This document shows, piece after piece, positions 50,841 through 59,249 of a stretch of DNA of 64,000 nt. Numbering within the stretch: position 1 is the stretch's first letter; every line of letters starts with the position of its first letter. The translations under genes and the position numbers were made by a program. The notes beneath the pieces were generated by a model. That model searched no databases, was not told the DNA's origin, and was given only the letters and a program-made list of their open reading frames with translations. The DNA comes from Diaphorobacter caeni (GTDB taxonomy: Bacteria > Pseudomonadota > Gammaproteobacteria > Burkholderiales > Burkholderiaceae_C), in contig NZ_JADKYZ010000006.1 in assembly GCF_015354245.1 (NCBI RefSeq), positions 310,001 through 374,000 on the forward strand, read 5' to 3'.

Positions 50841-52255
50841 GTTCGACCACCGCAGCATCCACGACATCACCGAATCCGTCGAGCGCAGCCTCGGGCCACA
50901 TCCTTCTGGTCGACGACGAACCGGCGTACCAGCGGCTCGGCGCATCGTTTCTGCGCCAGCTCGGCTATCGCGTGTCTGTCGCGGGCGACGTGGACGAGGC
51001 GCTGCAGGCCTTCGAGAACGACACGCCGCAGGTCGTGCTGCTCGATCTTGCGATGCCGCCCAGCATGGACCCGGAGGCGGGGCTGTCGCTCATTGCGCGC
51101 TTTGCATCGGCCGTGGTGGTGGTGCTCAGCGGGCATGGCGATCGTGACGTGGCGCTGCGCGCGGTGGAGCTCGGCGTCTGGGACTTTCTCGTCAAGCCCA
51201 TCGATCCCGAGATGCTGCGGATGGTCGTCATGCGCGCCATGCACAAAGCGCGGCTGGATGCCCAGGTGCGCGAGCTGCGCAACGCCAAAGCCGACCAGCA
51301 GCCCGATGAAATGGGCCTGATCGGACAGGCTGCGGCCATGCAGCAGCTGCGCGCCATGGTGCGGCGCGTGGGAGCGACCTCGGTGAATCTGATCGTGCTG
51401 GGCCCCACGGGCACCGGCAAGGAACTGGTGGCGCGCGCGCTGCACCAGTGCAGTCCCCGGCGCGATGGGCCGTTCGCCATCATCCACTGCGGCGCGCTGT
51501 CGGCCGAGCTGCTGGAGAGCGAGCTGTTCGGCCATCTCAAGGGCAGCTTCACCGGAGCGCATCGCGATCAGCTGGGGCTCGTCGAAACCGCGCATGGCGG
51601 CACGCTGTTTCTTGACGAAGTGGGCGAGATGCCCGCGCTCATGCAGGTCAAGCTGCTGCGCTTTCTGCAGGAGGGCACCTTCATGCCGGTGGGCGGGAGG
51701 CAGGAGAAGAAAGCCGACGTGCGCGTGGTGGCCGCGACGCATCGCGATCTCGAGGCCATGGTGCGCGATGGCAGCTTTCGCGAGGATCTGTATTACCGTC
51801 TCAAAGGCATGGTGCTGCGCACGCCCGCGCTGGCGGACCGCAGCACCGACGTGCCTCTGCTGGCCGCGCGCTTTCTGCACGGAGTGACGCCCAACGCCCG
51901 CCTCAGCGCCGACGCCCTGCAATGGCTGCAGACGCGCGACTGGCCCGGCAACGTGCGCCAGCTCAAGGCCGTGGTCGAATCTGCGGGTGCGCTGATCCTG
52001 CCCGACAACCATACGGTCGACGCCGACCTGCTGCGCTTCGCGAGCGGCGAAAGCACGGAGCTGCCGGAGGCGACGGCCGCTGCCGACAAATCGACGACGC
52101 AGGGCAGCATGGACGCTGCGATCCAGGAACTCGAAACCCGCATGATCCGCGACGCGATGGCGCAGTCGGGCGGCAATCAGTCCGAGGCCGCCCGGGTGCT
52201 CGGCATTTCGCGCGTGGGGCTGATCAAGAAGCTGGCGCGGCTGGGGCTCAGGTAG
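50837..52255 (+). CDS. Sigma-54-dependent (NtrC-type) response regulator with GSFTGA loop
   Basis: A 472-residue activator. Receiver: acidic pair in LLVDDEP, phosphoacceptor D70, lysine K120 in LVKPID. AAA+ domain: Walker A GPTGTGKE at 189-196, sigma-54 contact loop GSFTGA at 236-241 (normal consensus GAFTGA), Walker B GTLFLDEVGEM, and the sensor region DWPGNVRQLK. Fis-type DNA-binding helix: GGNQSEAARVLGISRVGLIKKL. It activates RNA polymerase with sigma-54 at -24/-12 promoters. Its 3' end overlaps the convergent MFS gene by 8 bases. Targets are unknown. Confidence 0.92.
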   Translation: MSSTTAASTTSPNPSSAASGHILLVDDEPAYQRLGASFLRQLGYRVSVAGDVDEALQAFENDTPQVVLLDLAMPPSMDPEAGLSLIARFASAVVVVLSGHGDRDVALRAVELGVWDFLVKPIDPEMLRMVVMRAMHKARLDAQVRELRNAKADQQPDEMGLIGQAAAMQQLRAMVRRVGATSVNLIVLGPTGTGKELVARALHQCSPRRDGPFAIIHCGALSAELLESELFGHLKGSFTGAHRDQLGLVETAHGGTLFLDEVGEMPALMQVKLLRFLQEGTFMPVGGRQEKKADVRVVAATHRDLEAMVRDGSFREDLYYRLKGMVLRTPALADRSTDVPLLAARFLHGVTPNARLSADALQWLQTRDWPGNVRQLKAVVESAGALILPDNHTVDADLLRFASGESTELPEATAAADKSTTQGSMDAAIQELETRMIRDAMAQSGGNQSEAARVLGISRVGLIKKLARLGLR

Positions 52256-53450
52256 CGGGCTTGAGCCTGCGGCTTTGCAGCCCGAGCAGCACCAGCACGA
52301 TGGCCACGAGCGGCAGCATGCCGCTGTTGATGCCGTTCCAGCCCACGGTGTGCAGCAGCTGGCCCGAACCGAAGGACGCTGTCGCGACGGTGCCGAAGAC
52401 CAGGAAGTCGTTGAGCGCCTGGACCTTGGCGCGCTCGGCCGGACGGTAGCACTCGGTGACCAGCGAGGTCGCGCCGATGAAGCCGAAGTTCCAGCCCACG
52501 CCCAGCAGCACCAGCGCGCCCCAGAAGTGGAACAGGTCGAGTCCGAGCAGTGCCATCACGCCGGCCGCGCCGATCATCACGAGGCCGAGCGAGGTGATGG
52601 TGCGGTTGCCGAAACGGTTGATGAGCTTGCCGGTGAAGAAGCTTGGCGCGAACATCGACAGCACATGCCACTGGATGCCGAGCGCCGCTTCGCCGATGCT
52701 GTGGCCGCAGCCGACCATGGCCATCGGCGCTGCGGTCATGAGGAAGGCCATCAGCCCGTAGCTCACCACGCCTGCGGCTGCGGCGACGATGAACTTGGGC
52801 GTTTTCACGATCTCCATCAGCGGCCTGGCCTCGCCATCGACGACCTTGGTTTGGGTCTTGGGGAGGCGCAGACAGGCGAGCAGCGGCAGGGCCAGCAGCG
52901 CGAGTGCCGCCTGCCCGTAGAAGCTGCCCGCGAACGGCGTGCCGGGCAGGGCGTCGCGCGTCCATATCACGATCTGCGGGCCGATGATGCCCGCGATCAG
53001 TCCGCCGATCATGATGCGCGAGATGGCGCGCGCCTGCGCAGCCGAGTCGCCCATCACGGCATCGGCCGCCGCAAAACGGTAGCTCTGCACGCAGGCGGCG
53101 TAGAAGCCCGAGAACGCGGTGCCGATGCAGAACAGCGTGAAGTCCGATTGCGCGATGCCCTGGGCGGCGACGGCGCCCGACACCGCTCCCATCAGCGCGC
53201 CGATCATGTAGGTGAAGCGTCGCCCCATGCGGTGCATGAGCCACGCGGCGGGGAGGGTGCACAGCGCGAGCGTGAGCTGGTAGAGGCTCACCGGCAGCGT
53301 CGCGGCGGAGGGGTTGCTCGACAGCTGCTGCCCGACCAGCCCGCCCAGCGAAATGATGATCGGCGGTGATGCTCCGCCGAGTGCCTGCGCGGCGATCAGC
53401 AGGCCGAGGTTGCGACCCTGATCGGGATGGTCGGGTGTGGAGGCGGTCAT
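52248..53450 (-). CDS. MFS transporter
   Basis: A 400-residue major facilitator with twelve hydrophobic segments in two halves. The loop 2-3 motif is recognisable in MHRMGRRFTYMIGALMG, and the second half repeats GKLINRFGNRTITSLGLVMIG. Substrate class is not clear; the sequence resembles bacterial drug-type or unassigned MFS (YfiR/YcaD-like) proteins. It is convergent with the response regulator (8-base overlap) and lies 111 bases from coaA on the same strand, likely with its own promoter. Confidence 0.87.
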   Translation of the reverse strand: MTASTPDHPDQGRNLGLLIAAQALGGASPPIIISLGGLVGQQLSSNPSAATLPVSLYQLTLALCTLPAAWLMHRMGRRFTYMIGALMGAVSGAVAAQGIAQSDFTLFCIGTAFSGFYAACVQSYRFAAADAVMGDSAAQARAISRIMIGGLIAGIIGPQIVIWTRDALPGTPFAGSFYGQAALALLALPLLACLRLPKTQTKVVDGEARPLMEIVKTPKFIVAAAAGVVSYGLMAFLMTAAPMAMVGCGHSIGEAALGIQWHVLSMFAPSFFTGKLINRFGNRTITSLGLVMIGAAGVMALLGLDLFHFWGALVLLGVGWNFGFIGATSLVTECYRPAERAKVQALNDFLVFGTVATASFGSGQLLHTVGWNGINSGMLPLVAIVLVLLGLQSRRLKPAT

Positions 53451-53561
53451 GTTGTCTCGCTGTTGTCGTTTGCACCCGCCGACGGACGAACGGGTTGTTT
53501 ATCAGCGATAGCTTATATCGATTCCACGATGCCGTGTTGACGCCACCGGGAAAGACCGGTC

Positions 53562-54560
53562 TCAGGTCTGCCTGACCGATATTTCTTCGATCTGGTGCTG
53601 TTCGCCCTTGCGCAGCACGATGCGTGCGCGGCCGCGCGTCGGCGCGATGTTGTCGAGCAGGTTGGGCAGGTTGATCTGCTGCCAGATGCCGCGCGCGACC
53701 TGGATGGCCTCGCCTTCGCTCAGGTCCTTGTAGTGGTGGAAGTACGAGCTTTCGCGTTGGAACACCGTGCGCTGCAGCTTCACGAAACGCTGGATGTACC
53801 ACTTTTCGATCAGCGCGGATTCAGCATCGAGATAGATCGAGAAATCGAAGAAATCGGACGCCACCGCCGCCGCGATGTTCTTGGTCTGCAGCACGTTCAG
53901 ACCTTCGAAGATCAGGATGTCGGGACGATCCACCCGCTCGAATTCATCGGGCACGATGTCGTAGGCCTCGTGCGAGTAGACGGGCACCTTGAGCCCTGAC
54001 TTGCCGGACTTCACCGCCGAGAGAAACTCGAGCATCGCGGGCAGGTCGTAGCTGTCGGGGAAACCCTTGCGGCCCATGAGCGCGCGCTCCTGCAGCTCGC
54101 GCGTGGGATAGAGGAAACCGTCGGTCGTCACCAGCTCCACGCTGCGGCCCGGAATGGCCTGCGCGAGCACCGCCCGCAGCACGCGCGCGAAGGTGCTCTT
54201 GCCCACGGCCACGCTGCCTGCCACGCCGATCACGTAGGGCGTGGCGCGGAACGAGCCCGCGCTGTCGAATCCGCTGTACACGATGCGGCTCAGTTCATGC
54301 GCCGCGCGGATGTGGGAGTTGATGAAGCGGGTGAGTGGAAGAAAGATCTCTTCCACCTCGATCTGCAGCGCGGGATCGTTCACGCCGCCCAGCATTTCGA
54401 TGCTCGCGCGCGAGGGCACGTGGTCTTCGGGGCTGCGCAATGCGGCCCATTGGCTGCGGTTGAAGATCACATACGGCGGCTCGAGGCGCGGGGGCGTCAC
54501 GACGGCGGCTGCAGCGGGGATGTGCCTTGGCGAGGAGAGGAGCGAGGACGGAGGGTTCAA
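53562..54560 (-). CDS. coaA: Type I pantothenate kinase
   Basis: A 332-residue bacterial CoaA, the first and rate-setting step of coenzyme A synthesis. The P-loop is GVAGSVAVGKSTFAR, followed by LVTTDGFLYPT, RKGFPDSYD and FEGLNVLQ, and the usual C-terminal QRESSYFHHYKDLS. The start is uncertain: TTG 54560 has AGAGG upstream at a good distance and is used here; GTG 54500 is an alternative that would still keep the core. The extra N-terminal 30 residues (proline-rich) are not part of the core fold. Confidence 0.93.
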   Translation of the reverse strand: MNPPSSLLSSPRHIPAAAAVVTPPRLEPPYVIFNRSQWAALRSPEDHVPSRASIEMLGGVNDPALQIEVEEIFLPLTRFINSHIRAAHELSRIVYSGFDSAGSFRATPYVIGVAGSVAVGKSTFARVLRAVLAQAIPGRSVELVTTDGFLYPTRELQERALMGRKGFPDSYDLPAMLEFLSAVKSGKSGLKVPVYSHEAYDIVPDEFERVDRPDILIFEGLNVLQTKNIAAAVASDFFDFSIYLDAESALIEKWYIQRFVKLQRTVFQRESSYFHHYKDLSEGEAIQVARGIWQQINLPNLLDNIAPTRGRARIVLRKGEQHQIEEISVRQT

Positions 54561-55066
54561 TTGGGCACCTCTGGGAGGTCTGTCTCTTTTGGCTGAAGGC
54601 CGAAGCCCCTTGCGTTTGGCCGTATTGTTGCACCGCAGGACGGTGGGATGGGGGCCGGATGACGCAAATGTGTCACAAGCTTGATTTCCTGCCGAAGGCG
54701 CCCGTCTGACGCTTTTGTGCTACACGGCGCTTGCGATGCGGCCCGGAGCCGCACTACACTCGCGGCCTTCCTTTGATTTCAATCAGTTTTCTCTTCGAGA
54801 GGCCCATCATGTCCCGCCGCGCACGTTCCTGCTGAACGACTTCGTCACACGCTATCCCGGTTTCGCATCAGGGATTTTCTCGCGTGTGCGCTGCGGTGTG
54901 TGGATGCCTTGTCGCCCGAATCTCATGTCGGGCGGCGCGCTGAATTTCCACGGTTTCCAACCCTTTCCCTGCGCTGGTGCGCGGGCATCGGCGTTGTCTC
55001 CCCTCGCTTCATTGCGGCGCATGTCGTTGTCGTCGGCTTTTCTTTTCAATTCACGGAAAGCACGAA
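54561..55066. other. 506-base non-coding gap upstream of the RNA-repair cassette
   Basis: No convincing gene. A plus-strand reading frame at 54715-55158 has no family features and overlaps the ligase start. Structured spots include CGCCCGA (54913-54919) with TCGGGCG (54928-54934), an 8-base-loop hairpin without a T-run, and CTCT-TCG-AGAG near 54804. The gap is long for this gene-dense region and could hold a regulatory RNA or the promoter of the cassette. No -24/-12 sigma-54 site was found. Confidence 0.4.
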
Positions 55067-55912
55067 ATGACTTCGCAAATTTCACACCTGTCCAGTCTGG
55101 ACATTCTCAAATATCCGCGCACGCCGCACCTGCAGGGATCGCGCCTGCAGGCCGGTGACCACAACGATTGCGTGCCCTACGAGCGCCTGGCGGGTCGCCA
55201 CATCGTGGTCGAGGAAAAGCTCGACGGCGCCAATTCGGCGCTGAGCTTCTCGGCGGGCGGGGGCCTGCTGCTGCAGTCGCGCGGCCACTATCTGGCGGTC
55301 GACCAGATGGGCGGCCGCGAGCGGCAGTTCAACGCCTTCAAGCAATGGGCCAGGGCGCATGAATCGGCGCTGCTGTCGCGTCTTGAAGACCGATATGTGA
55401 TGTACGGCGAATGGCTGTACGCCAAGCATTCGGTGTTCTACGACGCGCTGCCGCACTGGTTCGCCGAGTTCGATCTGTGGGACCGCAGCCGGGCGTGTTT
55501 TCTCGACACGCCCGGGCGCCACGCGCTGCTGGCCGATCTGCCGGTGGTGTCGGTGCCGGTGCTCTACAGCGGCGTTGCACCCAGGCGCATCAAGGATCTG
55601 CTGGCGATGATTGCGCCGTCGTTGGGACGCAGCGTGCATTGGCGCGCGCAGTTCGAGCAGGCGGTTCAGCGTCAGGGGCTTGATCTCGCGCTGTGCTGGC
55701 GGCAGACCGATCCGTCCGATTGCGCGGAAGGCCTGTACATCAAGGTCGAGGAGAACGGTCAGACTCTGGAGCGTTACAAGTTCGTTCGCTCCGATTTCGT
55801 TCAGGTGATTCTGAACTCCGGCTCGCACCACAGCGAACGCCCCATCGTGCCCAACGGGCTGCGGGACGGCGTCGACCTCTTTGCGGGCACGATCAGCAAA
55901 CAATGGCGTTGA
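55067..55912 (+). CDS. ATP-dependent RNA ligase, T4 Rnl2-like
   Basis: A 281-residue ligase started at ATG 55067. Nucleotidyltransferase motifs are in order: motif I with the nucleophile K51 (VVEEKLDGANSAL), motif III region YGEWLYAKHSVFYDAL and FAEFDLWD, motif IV EGLYIKVE, motif V ERYKFVRSDF. It lacks the extra C-terminal domain of larger ligases. It would seal 3'-OH/5'-phosphate RNA ends. The HD-Pnk gene that follows would prepare those ends. The stop is 41 bases before the HD-Pnk ATG. Confidence 0.88.
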   Translation: MTSQISHLSSLDILKYPRTPHLQGSRLQAGDHNDCVPYERLAGRHIVVEEKLDGANSALSFSAGGGLLLQSRGHYLAVDQMGGRERQFNAFKQWARAHESALLSRLEDRYVMYGEWLYAKHSVFYDALPHWFAEFDLWDRSRACFLDTPGRHALLADLPVVSVPVLYSGVAPRRIKDLLAMIAPSLGRSVHWRAQFEQAVQRQGLDLALCWRQTDPSDCAEGLYIKVEENGQTLERYKFVRSDFVQVILNSGSHHSERPIVPNGLRDGVDLFAGTISKQWR

Positions 55913-55953
55913 GCGCGCTGAAAAGCATGCGCTCGACGCCCGAGGAGATTCCC

Positions 55954-57099
55954 ATGTGGAACTGGAAAAACTTGCAAACCCTCGTGCCGCCGCCAGGCGC
56001 CGAGGTGGACTTTGCGGCCTGTCTCGACGCCTTTCCCCAACTGGAATTGGCCAGGACCACGCCGCAGGACCCGGTCTATCACGCCGAAGGCGATGTGTGG
56101 ACGCATACGCAGATGGTGGTGCGCGCCTTGCTGGAAGATGCGCACTATGCGCAGCTCACGGTGCAGGAGCGCGAGACGGTGTTCTTCGCCGCGCTGCTGC
56201 ACGACGTGGCCAAGTGCTCCACCACGGTGGTGGGCGATGATGGGCGCATCTCGCAGCCCGGCCATTCGCGCAAGGGCGCGGTGGATGCGCGCATCGCGCT
56301 GTGGGAGGCCGGTGCTCCGGTGCATCAGCGCGAGGCCATCTGTCGGCTGATCGCGGTGCATCAGGTGCCGTTCTTCGCCTTCGCCGAATCGCGACGCGGC
56401 CATTCGCCGGAGTTCATCGTGCGCGAGCTGTCGTGGCAGGTCGACGTGCATCTGCTGTGCATGCTCGCGCGCGCCGACATCGTCGGCCGCGTCTGCCCGG
56501 ATGTGGAGGGTGTGCTGGTCAACATCGATCTGGTGCGCGAGATGGCCGAGGAGGAGGGCTGCCTGCGCACGCCGCGCGCGTTCGCGTCGGCGGAGACGGC
56601 GGTGCGCTATTTCCGTGGCGCGCAACTGCATCCCGACTACGCGCTGCACGCGGAGCCGGGCTCTGAGGTGGTGCTGATGTGCGGCCTTCCAGCGAGCGGA
56701 AAGAACACCTGGGTGGCGACGCATTGCGCGGGCTGGCCTGTGGTGTCGTTCGATGATGCGCGTGCCGAGCTCGGGCTGCGCCACGGCCAGAACGACGGTG
56801 CGGTGGCGCACCGTGCCATCGACAAGGCCAAGGGGCTGCTGCGCGAGAAGCGCCGTTTCGTCTGGAACGCCACGCACCTCTCGCGCCAGATGCGCGGCAA
56901 GTCGCTGGATCTGTGTCTGGACTACGGCGCAACGGTACGGCTGGTGCATCTGGAGGCGAGCCGGGCCGAGTTGCTCGCGCGCAACGGCAAGCGTGACACG
57001 ACGCTGACCAACGCCGCGCTGCTCGGCATGCTGCACAAATGGGAGGTGCCCGTGCCGACCGAGGCGCATGCGCTGGAGATGCTGGTCCACCAGGATTGA
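55954..57099 (+). CDS. HD-Pnk: 2',3'-phosphoesterase HD domain fused to 5'-OH polynucleotide kinase
   Basis: A 381-residue two-domain protein. ATG 55954 is chosen for its GAGGAG site 7 bases upstream; in-frame ATGs at 55903 and 55927 have none. The HD domain is N-terminal (H51 in VWTHTQMV, H83-D84 in LLHDVAK, D174 in LARADIVG). The kinase domain starts about residue 238, with the P-loop GLPASGKN at 244-251 and DD at 267-268, followed by KRRFVWNATHLSRQMRG and an arginine-rich lid. This is the architecture of Runella slithyformis HD-Pnk, which heals 2',3'-phosphate and 5'-OH ends. Next to an RNA ligase, it makes a complete end-repair pathway. Confidence 0.88.
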   Translation: MWNWKNLQTLVPPPGAEVDFAACLDAFPQLELARTTPQDPVYHAEGDVWTHTQMVVRALLEDAHYAQLTVQERETVFFAALLHDVAKCSTTVVGDDGRISQPGHSRKGAVDARIALWEAGAPVHQREAICRLIAVHQVPFFAFAESRRGHSPEFIVRELSWQVDVHLLCMLARADIVGRVCPDVEGVLVNIDLVREMAEEEGCLRTPRAFASAETAVRYFRGAQLHPDYALHAEPGSEVVLMCGLPASGKNTWVATHCAGWPVVSFDDARAELGLRHGQNDGAVAHRAIDKAKGLLREKRRFVWNATHLSRQMRGKSLDLCLDYGATVRLVHLEASRAELLARNGKRDTTLTNAALLGMLHKWEVPVPTEAHALEMLVHQD

Positions 57100-57152
57100 C
57101 CGGTGGATCTGTGGATGTGGCCGGCGGAATGGTTCTTCAAGCCCGCAAAATC

Positions 57153-57189
57153 AAACGCCCCGCACGCTTTGCAGCATGCGGGGCGTTTT
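57153..57189. terminator. Bidirectional terminator between HD-Pnk and rho
   Basis: 12-base arms AAACGCCCCGCA (57153-57164) and TGCGGGGCGTTT (57177-57188) with a 12-base loop; the T-run on the plus side is short (4 T). It lies between the two convergent stop codons and can end both transcripts. Confidence 0.8.
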
Positions 57190-57209
57190 CATGAGGGGTG
57201 ATCCGGGGA

Positions 57210-58472
57210 TCAGCCGCCGCGACGCATCATGTCGAAGAACTCGACATTGGTCTTGGTCGCCTTCATGTTCTTGATCATGAGCTCCATGGATTCGATCTCG
57301 TCCATGTTGTACATGAACTGACGCAGGATGCGGGTCTTCTGCAGAATCTCGGGCGCGAGCAGCAACTCTTCGCGGCGGGTGCCGGACTTGTTCATCTCGA
57401 TGGCCGGGAACACACGCTTTTCGTAGAGGCGGCGGTTCAGGTGGATTTCGCAGTTGCCGGTGCCCTTGAATTCTTCAAAGATCACTTCGTCCATGCGGCT
57501 GCCGGTATCGACCAGCGCGGTGGCGATGATGGTGAGCGAGCCACCTTCCTCGACCTTGCGGGCGGCGCCGAAGAAACGCTTGGGGCGCTGCAGCGCGTTG
57601 GAGTCCACACCGCCGGACAGCACCTTGCCGGAGGACGGCACGACGTTGTTGTAGGCGCGGGCGAGGCGGGTGATCGAGTCCAGCAGGATCACGACGTCCT
57701 TCTTCAATTCGACCAGGCGCTTGGCGCGCTCGATCACCATTTCTGCGACGTGCACGTGGCGCGCTGCGGGCTCATCGAAGGTCGATGCGATGATTTCGCC
57801 CTTCACCGTGCGCTGCATTTCGGTCACTTCTTCAGGGCGCTCGTCCACGAGCAGCACCATCAGGTGAACGTCTGGATTGTTGGCGGTGATGGCGTGCGCG
57901 ATGTGCTGCATCATCACCGTCTTGCCGCTCTTGGGAGGCGCGACGATCAGCGCGCGCTGGCCACGGCCGATGGGGGCGATGATGTCGATGATGCGGCCGG
58001 TGATGTTCTCTTCGGCCTTGATGTCGCGTTCGAGACGCATCTGTTCCTTGGGGAACAGGGGCGTCAGGTTTTCGAACATCACCTTGTGCTTGTTCTGCTC
58101 CGGCGGGCCGCCGTTGACGCTGTCGAGCTTGGTCAGGGCAAAGTAGCGTTCGCCGTCCTTGGGCGTGCGCACTTCGCCTTCGATCATGTCGCCGGTGTGC
58201 AGGTTGAAGCGGCGCACCTGGCTCGGGGAGATGTAGATGTCGTCCGTGCTTGCGGTGAAGCTGGTGTCGGGGCTGCGCAGAAAGCCGAAGCCGTCGGGCA
58301 GGATTTCGAGCACGCCATCGGCAAAGACCTGTTCGCCAGCCTTGGCGCGCTTTTTGATGATGGCGAACATCAGCTCTTGCTTGCGCATGCGGCCGACGTT
58401 TTCGATCTCAAGCTCTTCAGCCTGCTTGAGGACTTCAGACACGTGCAGTGCCTTGAGTTCGTTTAAGTGCAT
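57210..58472 (-). CDS. rho: Transcription termination factor Rho
   Basis: A 420-residue Rho of normal length, started at ATG 58472 with AGGAG 8 bases upstream. The N-terminal Rho_N domain ([20 protein letters not shown]) and RNA-binding cold-shock fold ([15 protein letters not shown]) are followed by the ATPase domain with [34 protein letters not shown] and the R-loop region. The hexamer ends transcripts at rut sites. The 306-base leader up to trxA is long and may be where rho regulates itself, as in E. coli. Confidence 0.97.
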   Translation of the reverse strand: MHLNELKALHVSEVLKQAEELEIENVGRMRKQELMFAIIKKRAKAGEQVFADGVLEILPDGFGFLRSPDTSFTASTDDIYISPSQVRRFNLHTGDMIEGEVRTPKDGERYFALTKLDSVNGGPPEQNKHKVMFENLTPLFPKEQMRLERDIKAEENITGRIIDIIAPIGRGQRALIVAPPKSGKTVMMQHIAHAITANNPDVHLMVLLVDERPEEVTEMQRTVKGEIIASTFDEPAARHVHVAEMVIERAKRLVELKKDVVILLDSITRLARAYNNVVPSSGKVLSGGVDSNALQRPKRFFGAARKVEEGGSLTIIATALVDTGSRMDEVIFEEFKGTGNCEIHLNRRLYEKRVFPAIEMNKSGTRREELLLAPEILQKTRILRQFMYNMDEIESMELMIKNMKATKTNVEFFDMMRRGG

Positions 58473-58778
58473 GGGGTGACTCCTGAACGGAGCGGATTTT
58501 GAAATCTGGGAGAGCTGTAAGCCGTGCGGGCCGGATGTGGCGCTTGGCAAGCCGATGATCTTGAACAGGGCCGTGACTTTTGGGTGAAGTGCGGCGAAGA
58601 GATCGAACTGGATTATTACAGAAAATCGAGCGATATAGCAGCGCTGTTTACCAAGCCTTGCATCATTTCGCTCTCGCGCGGGGTGGATCGGTGCGCGAAA
58701 AGGGGAGCTTGAAGCTGCTGCGCGAGGCCTTCGTTGGCATGGGCGAAGACCCGGCGCAGACAGTTTCAGCGGGCGGGA
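58473..58778. other. 306-base gap between trxA and rho
   Basis: No gene was recognised. On the minus strand, an AT-rich TAATAAT (58612-58618, read in reverse) with a TG just before it could be the -10 of a rho promoter, leaving a leader of about 130 bases. No matching -35 was convincing. The transcribed leader may carry rut-like C-rich stretches. Confidence 0.35.
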
Positions 58779-59114
58779 TCAGGCCGCGAGCTGCTGGTCG
58801 ATGAACGCCGTGAGCTGCGACTTGTTCAGCGCGCCCACCTTGGTGGCGGCCAGTTCGCCGTTCTTGAACAGCATCAGCGTGGGGATGCCGCGAATGCCGA
58901 ACTTGGCAGGGATTTCGCGGTTTTCGTCCACGTTCATCTTGGCGATGGTGAGCTTGCCTTGGTAGGCGGTGGCCACGTCATCGAGGATGGGGGCGATCAT
59001 CTTGCAGGGACCGCACCATTCGGCCCAGTAGTCGACCAGAACAGCACCGCTGTCCTTGAGCACGTCGGCTTCGAAGCTGCTGTCCGAAATGTGTTTGATG
59101 AGATCGTTTGCCAT
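58779..59114 (-). CDS. trxA: Thioredoxin 1
   Basis: A 111-residue cytoplasmic thioredoxin with the redox site [13 protein letters not shown] (residues about 30-42) and the cis-proline in [15 protein letters not shown]. Length and order match the E. coli TrxA class. It donates electrons to ribonucleotide reductase, methionine sulfoxide reductase and others. The trxA-rho order on one strand is common in proteobacteria. Confidence 0.97.
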   Translation of the reverse strand: MANDLIKHISDSSFEADVLKDSGAVLVDYWAEWCGPCKMIAPILDDVATAYQGKLTIAKMNVDENREIPAKFGIRGIPTLMLFKNGELAATKVGALNKSQLTAFIDQQLAA

Positions 59115-59249
59115 TTGGCTTTCCTTGATAGAGCTGTTTGATATGGCTGTAGCAGGAGGATCCGATAGAGAGCTGGATCCCTTACATTAGAACTTATTGT
59201 GACAGAAACTGAATCCCCGCATCATGGTATGGCCGCGCAATAGGATGCT

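Noticed and set aside
54715-54745. Possible sigma-54 promoter before the RNA ligase (TTGC present)
   Set aside because: The GG of a -24 element is not at the required distance; only the TTGC half is there.
54715-55158. 147-residue plus-strand frame upstream of the RNA ligase
   Set aside because: It has no domain, no ribosome site and overlaps the ligase start; judged a chance frame.
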